This document shows, piece after piece, positions 26,401 through 34,164 of a stretch of DNA of 64,000 nt. Every line of letters starts with the position of its first letter. The stretch's first letter is position 1. Where the stretch lies: NCBI GenBank assembly GCA_947497485.1, contig CANMHB010000001.1, forward strand, positions 1 through 64,000, given 5' to 3'. Under the pieces are notes generated by a model, which saw only the letters and a program-made list of their open reading frames with translations, ran no database searches and was not told the DNA's origin. A program made the translations under genes and the position numbers. The stretch comes from Flavobacteriales bacterium. Its GTDB lineage: Bacteria; Bacteroidota; Bacteroidia; Flavobacteriales_D; Crocinitomicaceae.

Positions 26401-26473
26401 TAAAGGATAACTGATAAACGCAAACAACTATTAATGTGATTGTTAGAAACCAAAAGAATCCCTTTAAACGCAT
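23456..26473 (-). CDS. secDF: Fused protein-export subunit SecDF
   Basis: 1005 aa, the SecD-SecF fusion usual in Bacteroidota. First helix at ~7-27, then a long periplasmic P1 region (~30-510) with [14 protein letters not shown] and [13 protein letters not shown]. The SecD membrane part holds [38 protein letters not shown]-type blocks; the SecF half starts near residue 700, with [14 protein letters not shown] and [19 protein letters not shown]. It uses the proton gradient to pull exported proteins across the inner membrane, and so feeds the many T9SS cargoes here. The P1 region carries a Glu/Asp/Ser/Leu-rich insertion ([18 protein letters not shown]). TATATTTG box 31 nt upstream. Confidence 0.97.
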   Translation of the reverse strand: [1005 protein letters not shown]

Positions 26474-26504
26474 ATATTTCGAATTAAAATTGAAATTAAG
26501 GGTG

Positions 26505-26512
26505 CAAATATA
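26505..26512 (-). promoter_or_regulatory. TAnnTTTG -7 box for secDF
   Basis: TATATTTG on the minus strand, 31 nt before the secDF ATG. Confidence 0.55.
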
Positions 26513-26576
26513 GAATTTACATTCCTGAATGTCAAGAAAAATAAAAGAGATTCAACTAAAATCGAGAAAGTAAAAA

Positions 26577-27752
26577 TTATTTTATCCTTTTCAACTCCTC
26601 TGAGAATTGAAGTAAACTTTGAGCAAAAACCTTCCATTCATCATTTTCCATGTTGGTTTTTGACTCCAGATTCGATTTAACACTATCTAATGCTTCGGTG
26701 TTAAAAAGATTTATTATTTGATTTGAAAGTGGCTCCGGATCGACATTTTCAATTATAAAACCATTTTTATTTGGAGTAATTAATTCAGCAAGTCCACCTA
26801 CATTCGTGGTTAAAACTGGGACTTGAAAGGAATCAGCAATGGCCTTAATTCCACTTTGTGTTGCAGACTTGTATGGTAAAACACATAAATCGGCAGCGCT
26901 AAAATAGTTTGAAACCTCCTGATCTGGAATGTAATTATTGATAAATAAAATATTCTTGTTTTGCGATTTTTCGATTAGGTTCTGATAAACCTGATCTGAA
27001 CCATAAACCTCTCCTGCAACAATCAGTTGGAACTCATCAGGTAACCGAGAAAATGCCTCCAATAAGATGTCAAGACCTTTATAATCACGAATTAGTCCAA
27101 AAAATAAAAGAGTTTTTTTATCAGTGTTTAACCCTAAAATATTCTTAGCTTCTATCTGGATTACTTTTGATCCAAATTGATTGTAAGGTGGATGAGAAAG
27201 AACTAAACATTTTGCATCATCTTTTAATTCCAAAACATCATTTCGCACGGCATCAGACATTACTACAAAACCATCATACTGATCTAAAAATAAGCGATTG
27301 AAGAATGAATCAAAAAAACGTTTTTCGTGAGGAATTAGGTTGTGAATGACCGCTATTTTTAGGACATTTCGATTGAAACCACGTGCGAAAAAAGCCATCA
27401 TTGGTCCAAAGAACGTCATCCAATAATTGGTAATGAAAATTTCCGGATCCGATTTTTTTAAGGTTCGACGAGCAAAGAAATAAGTTAATGGATTAAAGGT
27501 TGAAACAATCCGAGGGAATAATCGCTTTGGTTTTTCTGTAAATTGCGTTTTTCCTGGAAAAAGAAAATCTGGATATTGTTTTTTAAAAGTATAAGCTTGA
27601 AGGCTTGAAATTTTCTCGAGTTGGGCTACCAACAATTCACTAAAATTTGAAATTCCTCCTCGAAACGGCGGTAATGCCGAAAAAAACGTGACTCGATACT
27701 TTGAATTTAATTTATTGGATTCCAAAGTCTTTGCAAGTAAAGAAATATTCAC
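26577..27752 (-). CDS. Glycosyltransferase, GT-B fold (group 1)
   Basis: 391 aa as the longest frame, with a GTG start that overlaps the upstream gene by 41 nt. N-terminal donor/acceptor domain with SALPPFRGGISNFSELL, the linker KTLLFFGLIRDYKGLDILLEA (a group-1 hallmark), and a nucleotide-sugar region PYKSATQSGIKAIADSFQVP followed by TTNVGGLAELI. Likely transfers a sugar to a glycan or lipid carrier on the cytoplasmic face. The first ~18 residues are unlike the family; a TTG at residue 10 could be the true start. First gene in a run of glycan-type genes reaching 34158. Confidence 0.85.
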   Translation of the reverse strand: MNISLLAKTLESNKLNSKYRVTFFSALPPFRGGISNFSELLVAQLEKISSLQAYTFKKQYPDFLFPGKTQFTEKPKRLFPRIVSTFNPLTYFFARRTLKKSDPEIFITNYWMTFFGPMMAFFARGFNRNVLKIAVIHNLIPHEKRFFDSFFNRLFLDQYDGFVVMSDAVRNDVLELKDDAKCLVLSHPPYNQFGSKVIQIEAKNILGLNTDKKTLLFFGLIRDYKGLDILLEAFSRLPDEFQLIVAGEVYGSDQVYQNLIEKSQNKNILFINNYIPDQEVSNYFSAADLCVLPYKSATQSGIKAIADSFQVPVLTTNVGGLAELITPNKNGFIIENVDPEPLSNQIINLFNTEALDSVKSNLESKTNMENDEWKVFAQSLLQFSEELKRIK

Positions 27753-28395
27753 GACCTGACTTGATATTCAAGGTGTCGAAATTACTAATTTTCAGATCCT
27801 TATAATATTTTTTTATCAAGCCAATGTGATAGCCATAAATTTCATATTTACGCTTAAACTCAATAAGATTGCGCGTATTATCTTGTTCAACAGTGACAGA
27901 ACTATCGAATGAAATCCCATTTAGCGTTAGCGATTGATGAATTCGATCATAAAAACAATCGAGTGAAGGATCAACGTTGAATACATTCGCATTCCAATTG
28001 GTTTTGGAACTTACAGGAAAAAGCATTTTTATGATGCGTTGATTTTCCTCCGTTAATTCCGCATAATTTCCATCGATAACCATTGTCCAAACGTCACTAA
28101 CCATCCAATTTTCATTGGAATTTTGACGCTTGTAACGCAAGAATTCCCTTGCAACTCGACCAGCATTGTCAATTAGCGTATCTCCAACAACTGTTTTTAA
28201 CTCATAATTCAAGGTATCATGTTTGATGTCGGCTGTCTCATCATGAATTATTTCACGAACGTCATAAACGATAAACCTGCCCGGAGTTAGACCAAAATAA
28301 CTTTCAAATTTCTGAATAGATTCATTTGAAGAACCTTTTTTAGTGCATGAAAAGAATGCAACTAAAATCAAAACTGAAAACCGCCATCTAAACAT
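27712..28395 (-). CDS. Lipoprotein, unknown
   Basis: 227 aa. Signal peptide with lipobox (MFRWRFSVLILVAFFSC, Cys17), so a lipid-anchored envelope protein. The mature part is beta-rich (RFIVYDVREIIHD, LNYELKTVVGDTLI, WTMVIDGNYAELT) and looks like a one-domain Bacteroidota lipoprotein with no known role. Its 3' end overlaps the start of the GT1 gene by 41 nt. A TAAATTTG box ends 4 nt before the ATG, predicting leaderless mRNA. Confidence 0.8.
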   Translation of the reverse strand: MFRWRFSVLILVAFFSCTKKGSSNESIQKFESYFGLTPGRFIVYDVREIIHDETADIKHDTLNYELKTVVGDTLIDNAGRVAREFLRYKRQNSNENWMVSDVWTMVIDGNYAELTEENQRIIKMLFPVSSKTNWNANVFNVDPSLDCFYDRIHQSLTLNGISFDSSVTVEQDNTRNLIEFKRKYEIYGYHIGLIKKYYKDLKISNFDTLNIKSGREYFFTCKDFGIQ

Positions 28396-28399
28396 GAAA

Positions 28400-28407
28400 C
28401 AAATTTA
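28400..28407 (-). promoter_or_regulatory. TAnnTTTG -7 box abutting the lipoprotein start
   Basis: TAAATTTG, TTTC, then ATG: the same spacer as at purT and tatA. Confidence 0.6.
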
Positions 28408-28413
28408 AGGAAA

Positions 28414-29178
28414 CTATTGGTTCGGGTCAAGCCCTTTTTTCTCGCACATTTTCAAATATTCTTCCAAGTCCTCTTGTGAAAGCTTATCTCCAAATTGATA
28501 CATGAATTTTCCGATCTGTTCACCATCCTTATTAAAACTATATAACCAACCATGGAGTCTGTCATCCTTATATTTTGATTGCGTAAAAATTGTTCCGTTT
28601 GGATAATATTCTTTCCACTCACCGATTCTCTTTCCTTCTTTGTAATTTCCGATTATTTTCAGTTTTCCTGTTGAAAAAAACTCTTTGTATTCTCCATCCA
28701 ACTTATCATTTTTGTAAAATGCCACGGAAAGAGGATTCAATTTTTCAGTTTCTATTTGACCTTCCAAGTAATAAATGATTTTTTTTCCATTCAACAAATC
28801 TTGTTTAAATGTTTTAACACCTAAAACAAGACCTTCCTGATTGTAATTCACCCAAGTTGAATCTTTTTTTTGATCGAGGTAAAAACCCTCGGTCATTAGC
28901 ATTTTATTCTCGAAATAGAAAAAGGCTCTCGAACGGCGACCATCTGCTTGATGTTCAATTTCAGCTTTAACTTCACCACCTGGATAGAAATAAACAAAAG
29001 TTCCAAATGGTCGATCATCACGAAACTGCCCTTTGTATTGAAAAACATCACTTTTAGGATACGTTTTTTGCCAAGGACCTTGCTTTCTGCCTTTACTATC
29101 CGTTTGATTGATTTGGCTCCAAATTACATTTTTTGGAATAAAAAGGAAAAGAATAAATGCTAATTTCAATGGTTTCAT
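28414..29178 (-). CDS. Exported MORN-like repeat protein (YwqK type)
   Basis: 254 aa with a signal peptide (MKPLKLAFILFLFIPKNVIWSQ). The body is a series of ~22-residue MORN-variant repeats: KGRKQGPWQKTYP, QFRDDRPFGTFVYFYPGGEV, KNDKLDGEYKEFFSTGKL, YKEGKRIGEWKEYYPNGTI and YKDDRLHGWLYSFNKDGE. Databases often label this repeat family as a YwqK antitoxin; nothing here supports a toxin-antitoxin role. The start overlaps the HAD phosphatase stop by 4 nt (ATGA), so it belongs to the glycan-type operon. Confidence 0.85.
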   Translation of the reverse strand: MKPLKLAFILFLFIPKNVIWSQINQTDSKGRKQGPWQKTYPKSDVFQYKGQFRDDRPFGTFVYFYPGGEVKAEIEHQADGRRSRAFFYFENKMLMTEGFYLDQKKDSTWVNYNQEGLVLGVKTFKQDLLNGKKIIYYLEGQIETEKLNPLSVAFYKNDKLDGEYKEFFSTGKLKIIGNYKEGKRIGEWKEYYPNGTIFTQSKYKDDRLHGWLYSFNKDGEQIGKFMYQFGDKLSQEDLEEYLKMCEKKGLDPNQ

Positions 29179-29729
29179 GGTTTCAATTCAAGCAAATTAT
29201 TAAACTCATAAATTGATTTTACCGAGATATCTGCAATTTCGGTTACACGTTCCTCTGTCAAAATTAATACCGTTTTCATTCCCAATTTTTTTCCAAACTG
29301 GATATCCGTATCTGTATCTCCCACCATAATGGATTTCTCGAAGTTAATCTCTGGGAAATCAGCTTTTGCCATATATGCCATTTTTGGACTGGGTTTTCGC
29401 ATTTGGGAATTGGCATTTTTCAATTCTGTTGCTGAAAAAACTTGAGTTATTTTACCTCCAACACGTTGAATTTCAGAAACCATGTAATTGTGGATTTCGT
29501 TTAAATTCTCGTCTGTCATTTTACCGAGTGCCACACCTTGTTGATTCGTAACGACAAAAACATATTTGAATTTAGCTGTAAGCGATCCGATTGAATCAAG
29601 AACTTTTTCATTAAAATGAAATTCAGTCAAGTTCGTTACGTATTCACCCATAATTCTTTTGTTAATCACACCATCGCGATCCAAAAAAAGGGTCCAGGTT
29701 TCGTCAACTTCCCATTCAACTGACTTCAT
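29175..29729 (-). CDS. HAD phosphatase, heptose-bisphosphatase/histidinol-phosphatase type
   Basis: 184 aa. HAD motif I LFLDRDGVINKR (D17 and D19), motif II VVTNQQG, a Lys motif in MRKPSPKM and motif IV MVGDTDTDIQFGKKLG. This is the GmhB-like subgroup, which removes the 7-phosphate from heptose 1,7-bisphosphate in LPS heptose synthesis; the zinc-binding cysteine loop of E. coli GmhB is not present, so the substrate is open. The neighbouring GT2 and the GT9 at 33184 fit a surface-glycan role. Overlaps the MORN gene (4 nt) and the GT2 gene (1 nt). Confidence 0.85.
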   Translation of the reverse strand: MKSVEWEVDETWTLFLDRDGVINKRIMGEYVTNLTEFHFNEKVLDSIGSLTAKFKYVFVVTNQQGVALGKMTDENLNEIHNYMVSEIQRVGGKITQVFSATELKNANSQMRKPSPKMAYMAKADFPEINFEKSIMVGDTDTDIQFGKKLGMKTVLILTEERVTEIADISVKSIYEFNNLLELKP

Positions 29730-30670
29730 TAAATTTCTTTTTCGATCAAATACTGATTTCGGGTCGCTGAGTTTCTACCGATTAACTCAGCCAAGAATCC
29801 AGCTAAAAAGAATTGAACTCCCATTATCATAGCTGCCAAAGCAATAAAAAACTCAGAGCGCTGAGCAATATTACGTGCCGTTTTATGAATAAACAATTTA
29901 TCAACACCAAGATAAAATAACAAACCAAAACCGATTACAAACATCAACATTCCAAGGGCACCAAAAAAATGCATAGGCTTTTTTCCAAACTTACCCATGA
30001 ACGCAACAGTCATTAAATCCAATGGCCCATTAAGAAATCGATTCAAACCGAATTTTGTTACGCCATATTTCCGAGCTTGATGTTGAACGACCTTCTCACC
30101 AATTTCATTAAATCCCGCATATTTAGCTAAAGCTGGCACATAGCGATGCATGTCACCATACAGTTCAATGCTTTTTACAACTGTTAATTTATAGGCTTTT
30201 AAACCACAATTAAAATCATGTAAATGTATTCCCGTTATTCTTCTTGCTGCCCAATTATAAAGCTTCGTTGGAATCGTTTTTGAAATAGGATCATGACGTT
30301 TCTTCTTCCAACCTGAAACTACATCAAAATCCTGATTAATAATCATATTTCGCAATTCTGGTATTTCGTCAGGCGAATCTTGAAGATCAGCATCCATCGT
30401 AATTACCACAGCTCCTTTTGCTATTTGAAAACCTACCTGCAATGCTGCCGATTTACCATAATTCCGTTGAAACTTAATTGCCCGAACATTCGAGTTTCCT
30501 TTACTAAGTTCCGTTATAACGCTCCAGGAATTATCCTTACTTCCATCATCTATAAAAATGATTTCGTAGGAAAAATGATGATCAATCATTACCCTTTCTA
30601 TCCAAGAATGCAATTCAGGTAGAGATTCTTCTTCATTGAATAAGGGAATAACGATAGACAAGTCAAGCAT
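29729..30670 (-). CDS. Glycosyltransferase family 2 with membrane anchor
   Basis: 313 aa. GT-A domain with DLSIVIPLFNEEESLPEL, DDGSKDNS (~residue 42), the metal motif DADLQDSPDEIP (~96) and KKRHDPISKT. Two hydrophobic helices close the protein (~235-257 and ~275-298). This is the DPM1/GtrB-like layout: transfer of a sugar from a nucleotide to polyprenyl phosphate is the usual job (inference). The stop overlaps the HAD start by 1 nt (TAATG on the minus strand). A TAAATTTG box lies 16 nt before the ATG. Confidence 0.92.
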   Translation of the reverse strand: MLDLSIVIPLFNEEESLPELHSWIERVMIDHHFSYEIIFIDDGSKDNSWSVITELSKGNSNVRAIKFQRNYGKSAALQVGFQIAKGAVVITMDADLQDSPDEIPELRNMIINQDFDVVSGWKKKRHDPISKTIPTKLYNWAARRITGIHLHDFNCGLKAYKLTVVKSIELYGDMHRYVPALAKYAGFNEIGEKVVQHQARKYGVTKFGLNRFLNGPLDLMTVAFMGKFGKKPMHFFGALGMLMFVIGFGLLFYLGVDKLFIHKTARNIAQRSEFFIALAAMIMGVQFFLAGFLAELIGRNSATRNQYLIEKEI

Positions 30671-30686
30671 TGCTAATTATTTGGTT

Positions 30687-30694
30687 CAAATTTA
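30687..30694 (-). promoter_or_regulatory. TAnnTTTG -7 box for GT2 operon
   Basis: TAAATTTG on the minus strand, 16 nt before the GT2 ATG; it would drive GT2, HAD and MORN genes. Confidence 0.55.
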
Positions 30695-30742
30695 ATCTGA
30701 TTACAAGGAATTTAATGAAGAAACTCAGATAATATTCCACAT

Positions 30743-33070
30743 TTAACCTTTTATAACTTTAAATACTTTGGATCCTATTTTGAGAAAGTAACTGCCAGGA
30801 GCGATTTTGTTTAAAGAAATTGTTTCGGAGGAATAAGCTGAAATTTGCTCGAATAAAAGATTCCCTTGCTGATCAAAAAGTGTTAGTTTTTCTCCTGGAA
30901 ACATCTCGTCAATTTGGATTTTATCTTGAAATGGATTCGGGTATATTCGAATCTCATTTTCGAATGAATTAACATCAGCAATATCAGAATTTGTCACACT
31001 AAATCGATCAAACGCTGCTTCGGTAATATTGATGTTTGGATCTTCATCTGATGTTTTAATGAAAAGTTGCATTGTACTCGTAATAGGAATAATTCCCGCA
31101 ATCGGAATGCTCATTCTTGCCCAAAACATTTCAGCTGATTGATTTGGGACAACAAAATCTATTAATGCCGATTCGGTGCCATTTGAAATATAGATCTTTA
31201 AACTGTCATCTATTTCGAGCGGTCCATAAAAATTATAAAATCCTCTGGAATAATTGATGAAAGGATTTGAATAGCTTGTTAAATCCATCTGAGGAGAAAC
31301 AAGAATAACTGTGCCTTTATCCACGTCATCAAAATCAGAATCAAACGTGTTTGCATTTCCAGTTACAAAAGCGTTTTGTCCACAATCCCAATCATCATCT
31401 GAGTTAACTTGTGATCCCGTATTTGTTCCTATTGGATATCCTCGCTCCCACTTTCCAGTTATGGCTGTTCCTGTTGAAGACCATCCGAAATCAAATTCAA
31501 AATTGTCTGAATATCCCTTTTGCAATTCAATAACCAGTAATTGTGTTGTTTCATCAATAACTTGACTCGTACAATATTCAATGTGACCCCATTTACCAAC
31601 AAAAACCTCATAATTTTCCTGATAGAAAAGCGTGAAATTCTCTTCTCCAATTCCGTTTGAAATGCCATCATGTTGAATCAGTGGATGAACCAATTTAATT
31701 TTGGCATTCGAAATTAGATTTCCTGTTTGGACATCTTTTACTTGAACAATTAAATTGAATGGTGGAATTGGTGTCAATTGTGTATTGAGTGTAATTTCCT
31801 GATTTTGAAACAACTGAATTATCTCAGTTTTGGGATAATACCCAACCTTTGAAAAAGTTATTGTGTAAACTCCTGAATTTAGAATTCCCGTTTTATATAA
31901 TCCTGAAGAATTGGTAAGCTCATTTTGATCATTTCCTTCAATCTGAACTTTGACGCCACCGAGATTTGCTCCATTGTTTAGATCCGATACAACACCTTTT
32001 AAGTAACATGCTTTTTGATAGGTTGGGCCGAGAATAAAAAGTCCTTGCGTAATATCAGCGGCGACAATATTGCCTGAAGGGAAAAAGGGATATACTCCCC
32101 AGCAGCCATCAAAACCAGTAGATTGTCCAGGGTATGTATCGTAGCTTCCAATTTTTATAATATTGTCAGGATAAGTGATGTCATGAATAACAATTCCATC
32201 TGAATAATAACTTGTTATTAAGTAATCACCTTTCACATGCGTATTATGCGGAATTACACCAGCCCCGGGCGAATTTTGGATACGATCAACCTCAACAGCA
32301 TTTGCAGGAACAGTTATATCATAGGCCGCAATATAAGCCCCGGATACTTCATCGGTGGTATAAACATACCTTCCATTGGAAGATGGCCATATGTTGTGGG
32401 TGAAATTATTTGGAGTTGTTTTTGTTCCCAGTAGAATAGGATTTGATTTATCCGTAACGTCAAGTAAACTGAAAAACCCATCGACAATATGCGCTAAATA
32501 AAGCGTATCATTTCGAGCATAACCATCATGAACATACCAATTATCAAACGTTCCAACCTCAATCGGACTCATTGGATTCGTATGGACATCCAGCATAATT
32601 ACACCACCATTTCCCCTGTTTGCACCGAAAACGTAAGCGAAACCATTTTCATCAACAAAACAAGTATGTGCGGATTGCCATGAATTACCAACCGGACCTG
32701 AATAAATAACATTTGGAAGATCTGTTGATTGTGGCAACGGGCTCAAATCAATAATTTGTAATCCGTCTTCAGCCTCCGTCGTTATATAGGCATAATCACC
32801 ATAAACGCATGGATCACGCCAAATAGATTGCGATCCAGGTAGCCAGAAAACTTCAACTGGACTTGACGGGTTCGTAATATTTACAATTGAACTTCCTTCA
32901 GAGGTCCCCACAATGGCATATTCATTTCCTAATTCATCCACATAACCCCAAACATCATTTAAATTGGCTCCATGGAGCTGTTGGTAGTTAATGTGAGAGA
33001 GCGAATCAATATTTTGAGCAAAGGAAAATCCAATGAATAGAAAAAAGAGAGAAAATACTTTTAGTGGCAT
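30743..33070 (-). CDS. T9SS cargo: choice-of-anchor B / LVIVD propeller protein
   Basis: 775 aa with signal peptide (MPLKVFSLFFLFIGFSFAQ). Residues ~25-350 form a choice-of-anchor B propeller (VWGYVDELGNEYAIVG, GLQIIDLSPL, VHDGYARNDTLYLAH, FSLLDVTDKSNPILLG, TGFDGCWGVYPFFPSGNI). A carboxypeptidase-regulatory-like domain follows (YLKGVVSDLNNGANLGGVKV), then a second beta domain and a C-terminal type A sorting domain (IRIYPNPFQDKIQ ... GSYFLKIGSKVFKVIKG). Secreted or surface-attached through the type IX system. It lies within the glycan-type cluster on the same strand. Confidence 0.92.
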   Translation of the reverse strand: MPLKVFSLFFLFIGFSFAQNIDSLSHINYQQLHGANLNDVWGYVDELGNEYAIVGTSEGSSIVNITNPSSPVEVFWLPGSQSIWRDPCVYGDYAYITTEAEDGLQIIDLSPLPQSTDLPNVIYSGPVGNSWQSAHTCFVDENGFAYVFGANRGNGGVIMLDVHTNPMSPIEVGTFDNWYVHDGYARNDTLYLAHIVDGFFSLLDVTDKSNPILLGTKTTPNNFTHNIWPSSNGRYVYTTDEVSGAYIAAYDITVPANAVEVDRIQNSPGAGVIPHNTHVKGDYLITSYYSDGIVIHDITYPDNIIKIGSYDTYPGQSTGFDGCWGVYPFFPSGNIVAADITQGLFILGPTYQKACYLKGVVSDLNNGANLGGVKVQIEGNDQNELTNSSGLYKTGILNSGVYTITFSKVGYYPKTEIIQLFQNQEITLNTQLTPIPPFNLIVQVKDVQTGNLISNAKIKLVHPLIQHDGISNGIGEENFTLFYQENYEVFVGKWGHIEYCTSQVIDETTQLLVIELQKGYSDNFEFDFGWSSTGTAITGKWERGYPIGTNTGSQVNSDDDWDCGQNAFVTGNANTFDSDFDDVDKGTVILVSPQMDLTSYSNPFINYSRGFYNFYGPLEIDDSLKIYISNGTESALIDFVVPNQSAEMFWARMSIPIAGIIPITSTMQLFIKTSDEDPNINITEAAFDRFSVTNSDIADVNSFENEIRIYPNPFQDKIQIDEMFPGEKLTLFDQQGNLLFEQISAYSSETISLNKIAPGSYFLKIGSKVFKVIKG

Positions 33071-33084
33071 ATGTGTCGTTTGTT

Positions 33085-33168
33085 AGAGTATGAACAAAGC
33101 AGCAAGAATAAAGATTAAAATAATAACCAGATACTGCCATATATCTGGAAAATATTTCGAAATCATTT
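33085..33168 (-). CDS. 27-aa single-helix peptide (candidate small ORF)
   Basis: Between GT9 and the T9SS cargo gene the minus strand holds a 27-codon frame: MISKYFPDIWQYLVIILIF, then ILAALFIL and TAA. It would be a single hydrophobic helix with a short polar N-terminus. It starts 15 nt after the GT9 stop and ends 14 nt before the cargo ATG, so it would fill the gap exactly. Small membrane proteins are common, but at this length only conservation could prove it. Confidence 0.35.
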
Positions 33169-33183
33169 CTTTCCAATTCATTC

Positions 33184-34158
33184 TTAAATCTTTATGTTAG
33201 TTAAATTGATCAAGTTTCCGCAATTGAAATGCCCTTGAGGACATTCCTTATGACCATGTAAACCACATGGTTTGCAAGCTAAGTTTTTCACCTCAATAAT
33301 TTCTGAGAGATCAGATAATGGTCCAAAACCGAATTCTGGCGTAGTTGAACAAAAAAATGCTGTAACAGGTGCATTTAAGGCAGAAGCAAAATGCAATGGA
33401 CCGGAATCATTGACATAATTCATTTTGGAATCGCGCATCAAAGCTGCGGATTGTAAAAGCGTTAATTTTCCAGCCAAATTTTCAACATTCCCAGAATCAC
33501 ATTTTTTTAAAATTCTTTCGCATAATTCGATGTCTGAGGGGCCCCCAATTAAATAAATCTTTTGAGCTTGTTCAGCGTGTTTTTTGATTAATTCCACCCA
33601 CTTTCCTTCAGGCATTTGTTTTGTAAACCATACACTTGCAGGAGCCATACAGACAAATTCTGTCGATTTATATTGGTTAACAAAATCTTCATCTGAAGAA
33701 GATAAAAACAATTTAGGTCGAACACTGAAAGTTTCAACTACTTCAGAAATAACATTTAAATTTCTTTCAATTTCATGCAATCCATTGCCAATTTCGTGAG
33801 GAAACGCTTTGTTATAACAAAAAGAAAAAGGATTTTTACGAAACCCGAATTTAGATTTTGCAGAGGAAAAACAGGTTATAAATCCCGAACTTACAAAGCG
33901 ATGCAAATTGAAGACAGCATCATATTTTTTAGGGCGAATGCTTCGTATAATTTTATAAATAGACGTTATTTTTCTAGCCTTGTCAAAAACAAAAACATTG
34001 TTTATTCTTCGATCATTTAATAATAACAACTCATTTCCTTTTTTAACAAGAAAATCTATTTGACTGTTCGGAAACTTTTCTTTCAAATTTTCAAGCAAGG
34101 GAGTAGCTAAAATAACATCACCAATGAAAGCTGTTTGAATGATTAGAAATTTCTTCAC
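33184..34158 (-). CDS. Glycosyltransferase family 9 (heptosyltransferase-like)
   Basis: 324 aa, GTG start. GT9 features: KFLIIQTAFIGDVILATPLLENLKEK-type N-terminus (FIGDVILATP), VFNLHRF, the acceptor-site region APASVWFTKQMPEGKWVELI, IYLIGGPSD and the donor motif NDSGPLHFASALNAP (~255-269). Heptosyltransferases add ADP-heptose to lipid A-core. A short Cys-rich tail (ACKPCGLHGHKECPQG) is typical of this branch. It sits 6 bp from the large T9SS type B gene, same strand, and is a likely part of the surface-glycan set. Confidence 0.9.
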   Translation of the reverse strand: MKKFLIIQTAFIGDVILATPLLENLKEKFPNSQIDFLVKKGNELLLLNDRRINNVFVFDKARKITSIYKIIRSIRPKKYDAVFNLHRFVSSGFITCFSSAKSKFGFRKNPFSFCYNKAFPHEIGNGLHEIERNLNVISEVVETFSVRPKLFLSSSDEDFVNQYKSTEFVCMAPASVWFTKQMPEGKWVELIKKHAEQAQKIYLIGGPSDIELCERILKKCDSGNVENLAGKLTLLQSAALMRDSKMNYVNDSGPLHFASALNAPVTAFFCSTTPEFGFGPLSDLSEIIEVKNLACKPCGLHGHKECPQGHFNCGNLINLTNIKI

Positions 34159-34164
34159 AATGAA

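Noticed and set aside
28414..29178. YwqK-type repeat protein as an antitoxin
   Set aside because: It has a signal peptide and MORN-like repeats and no toxin-like neighbour; the antitoxin label is a database carry-over.
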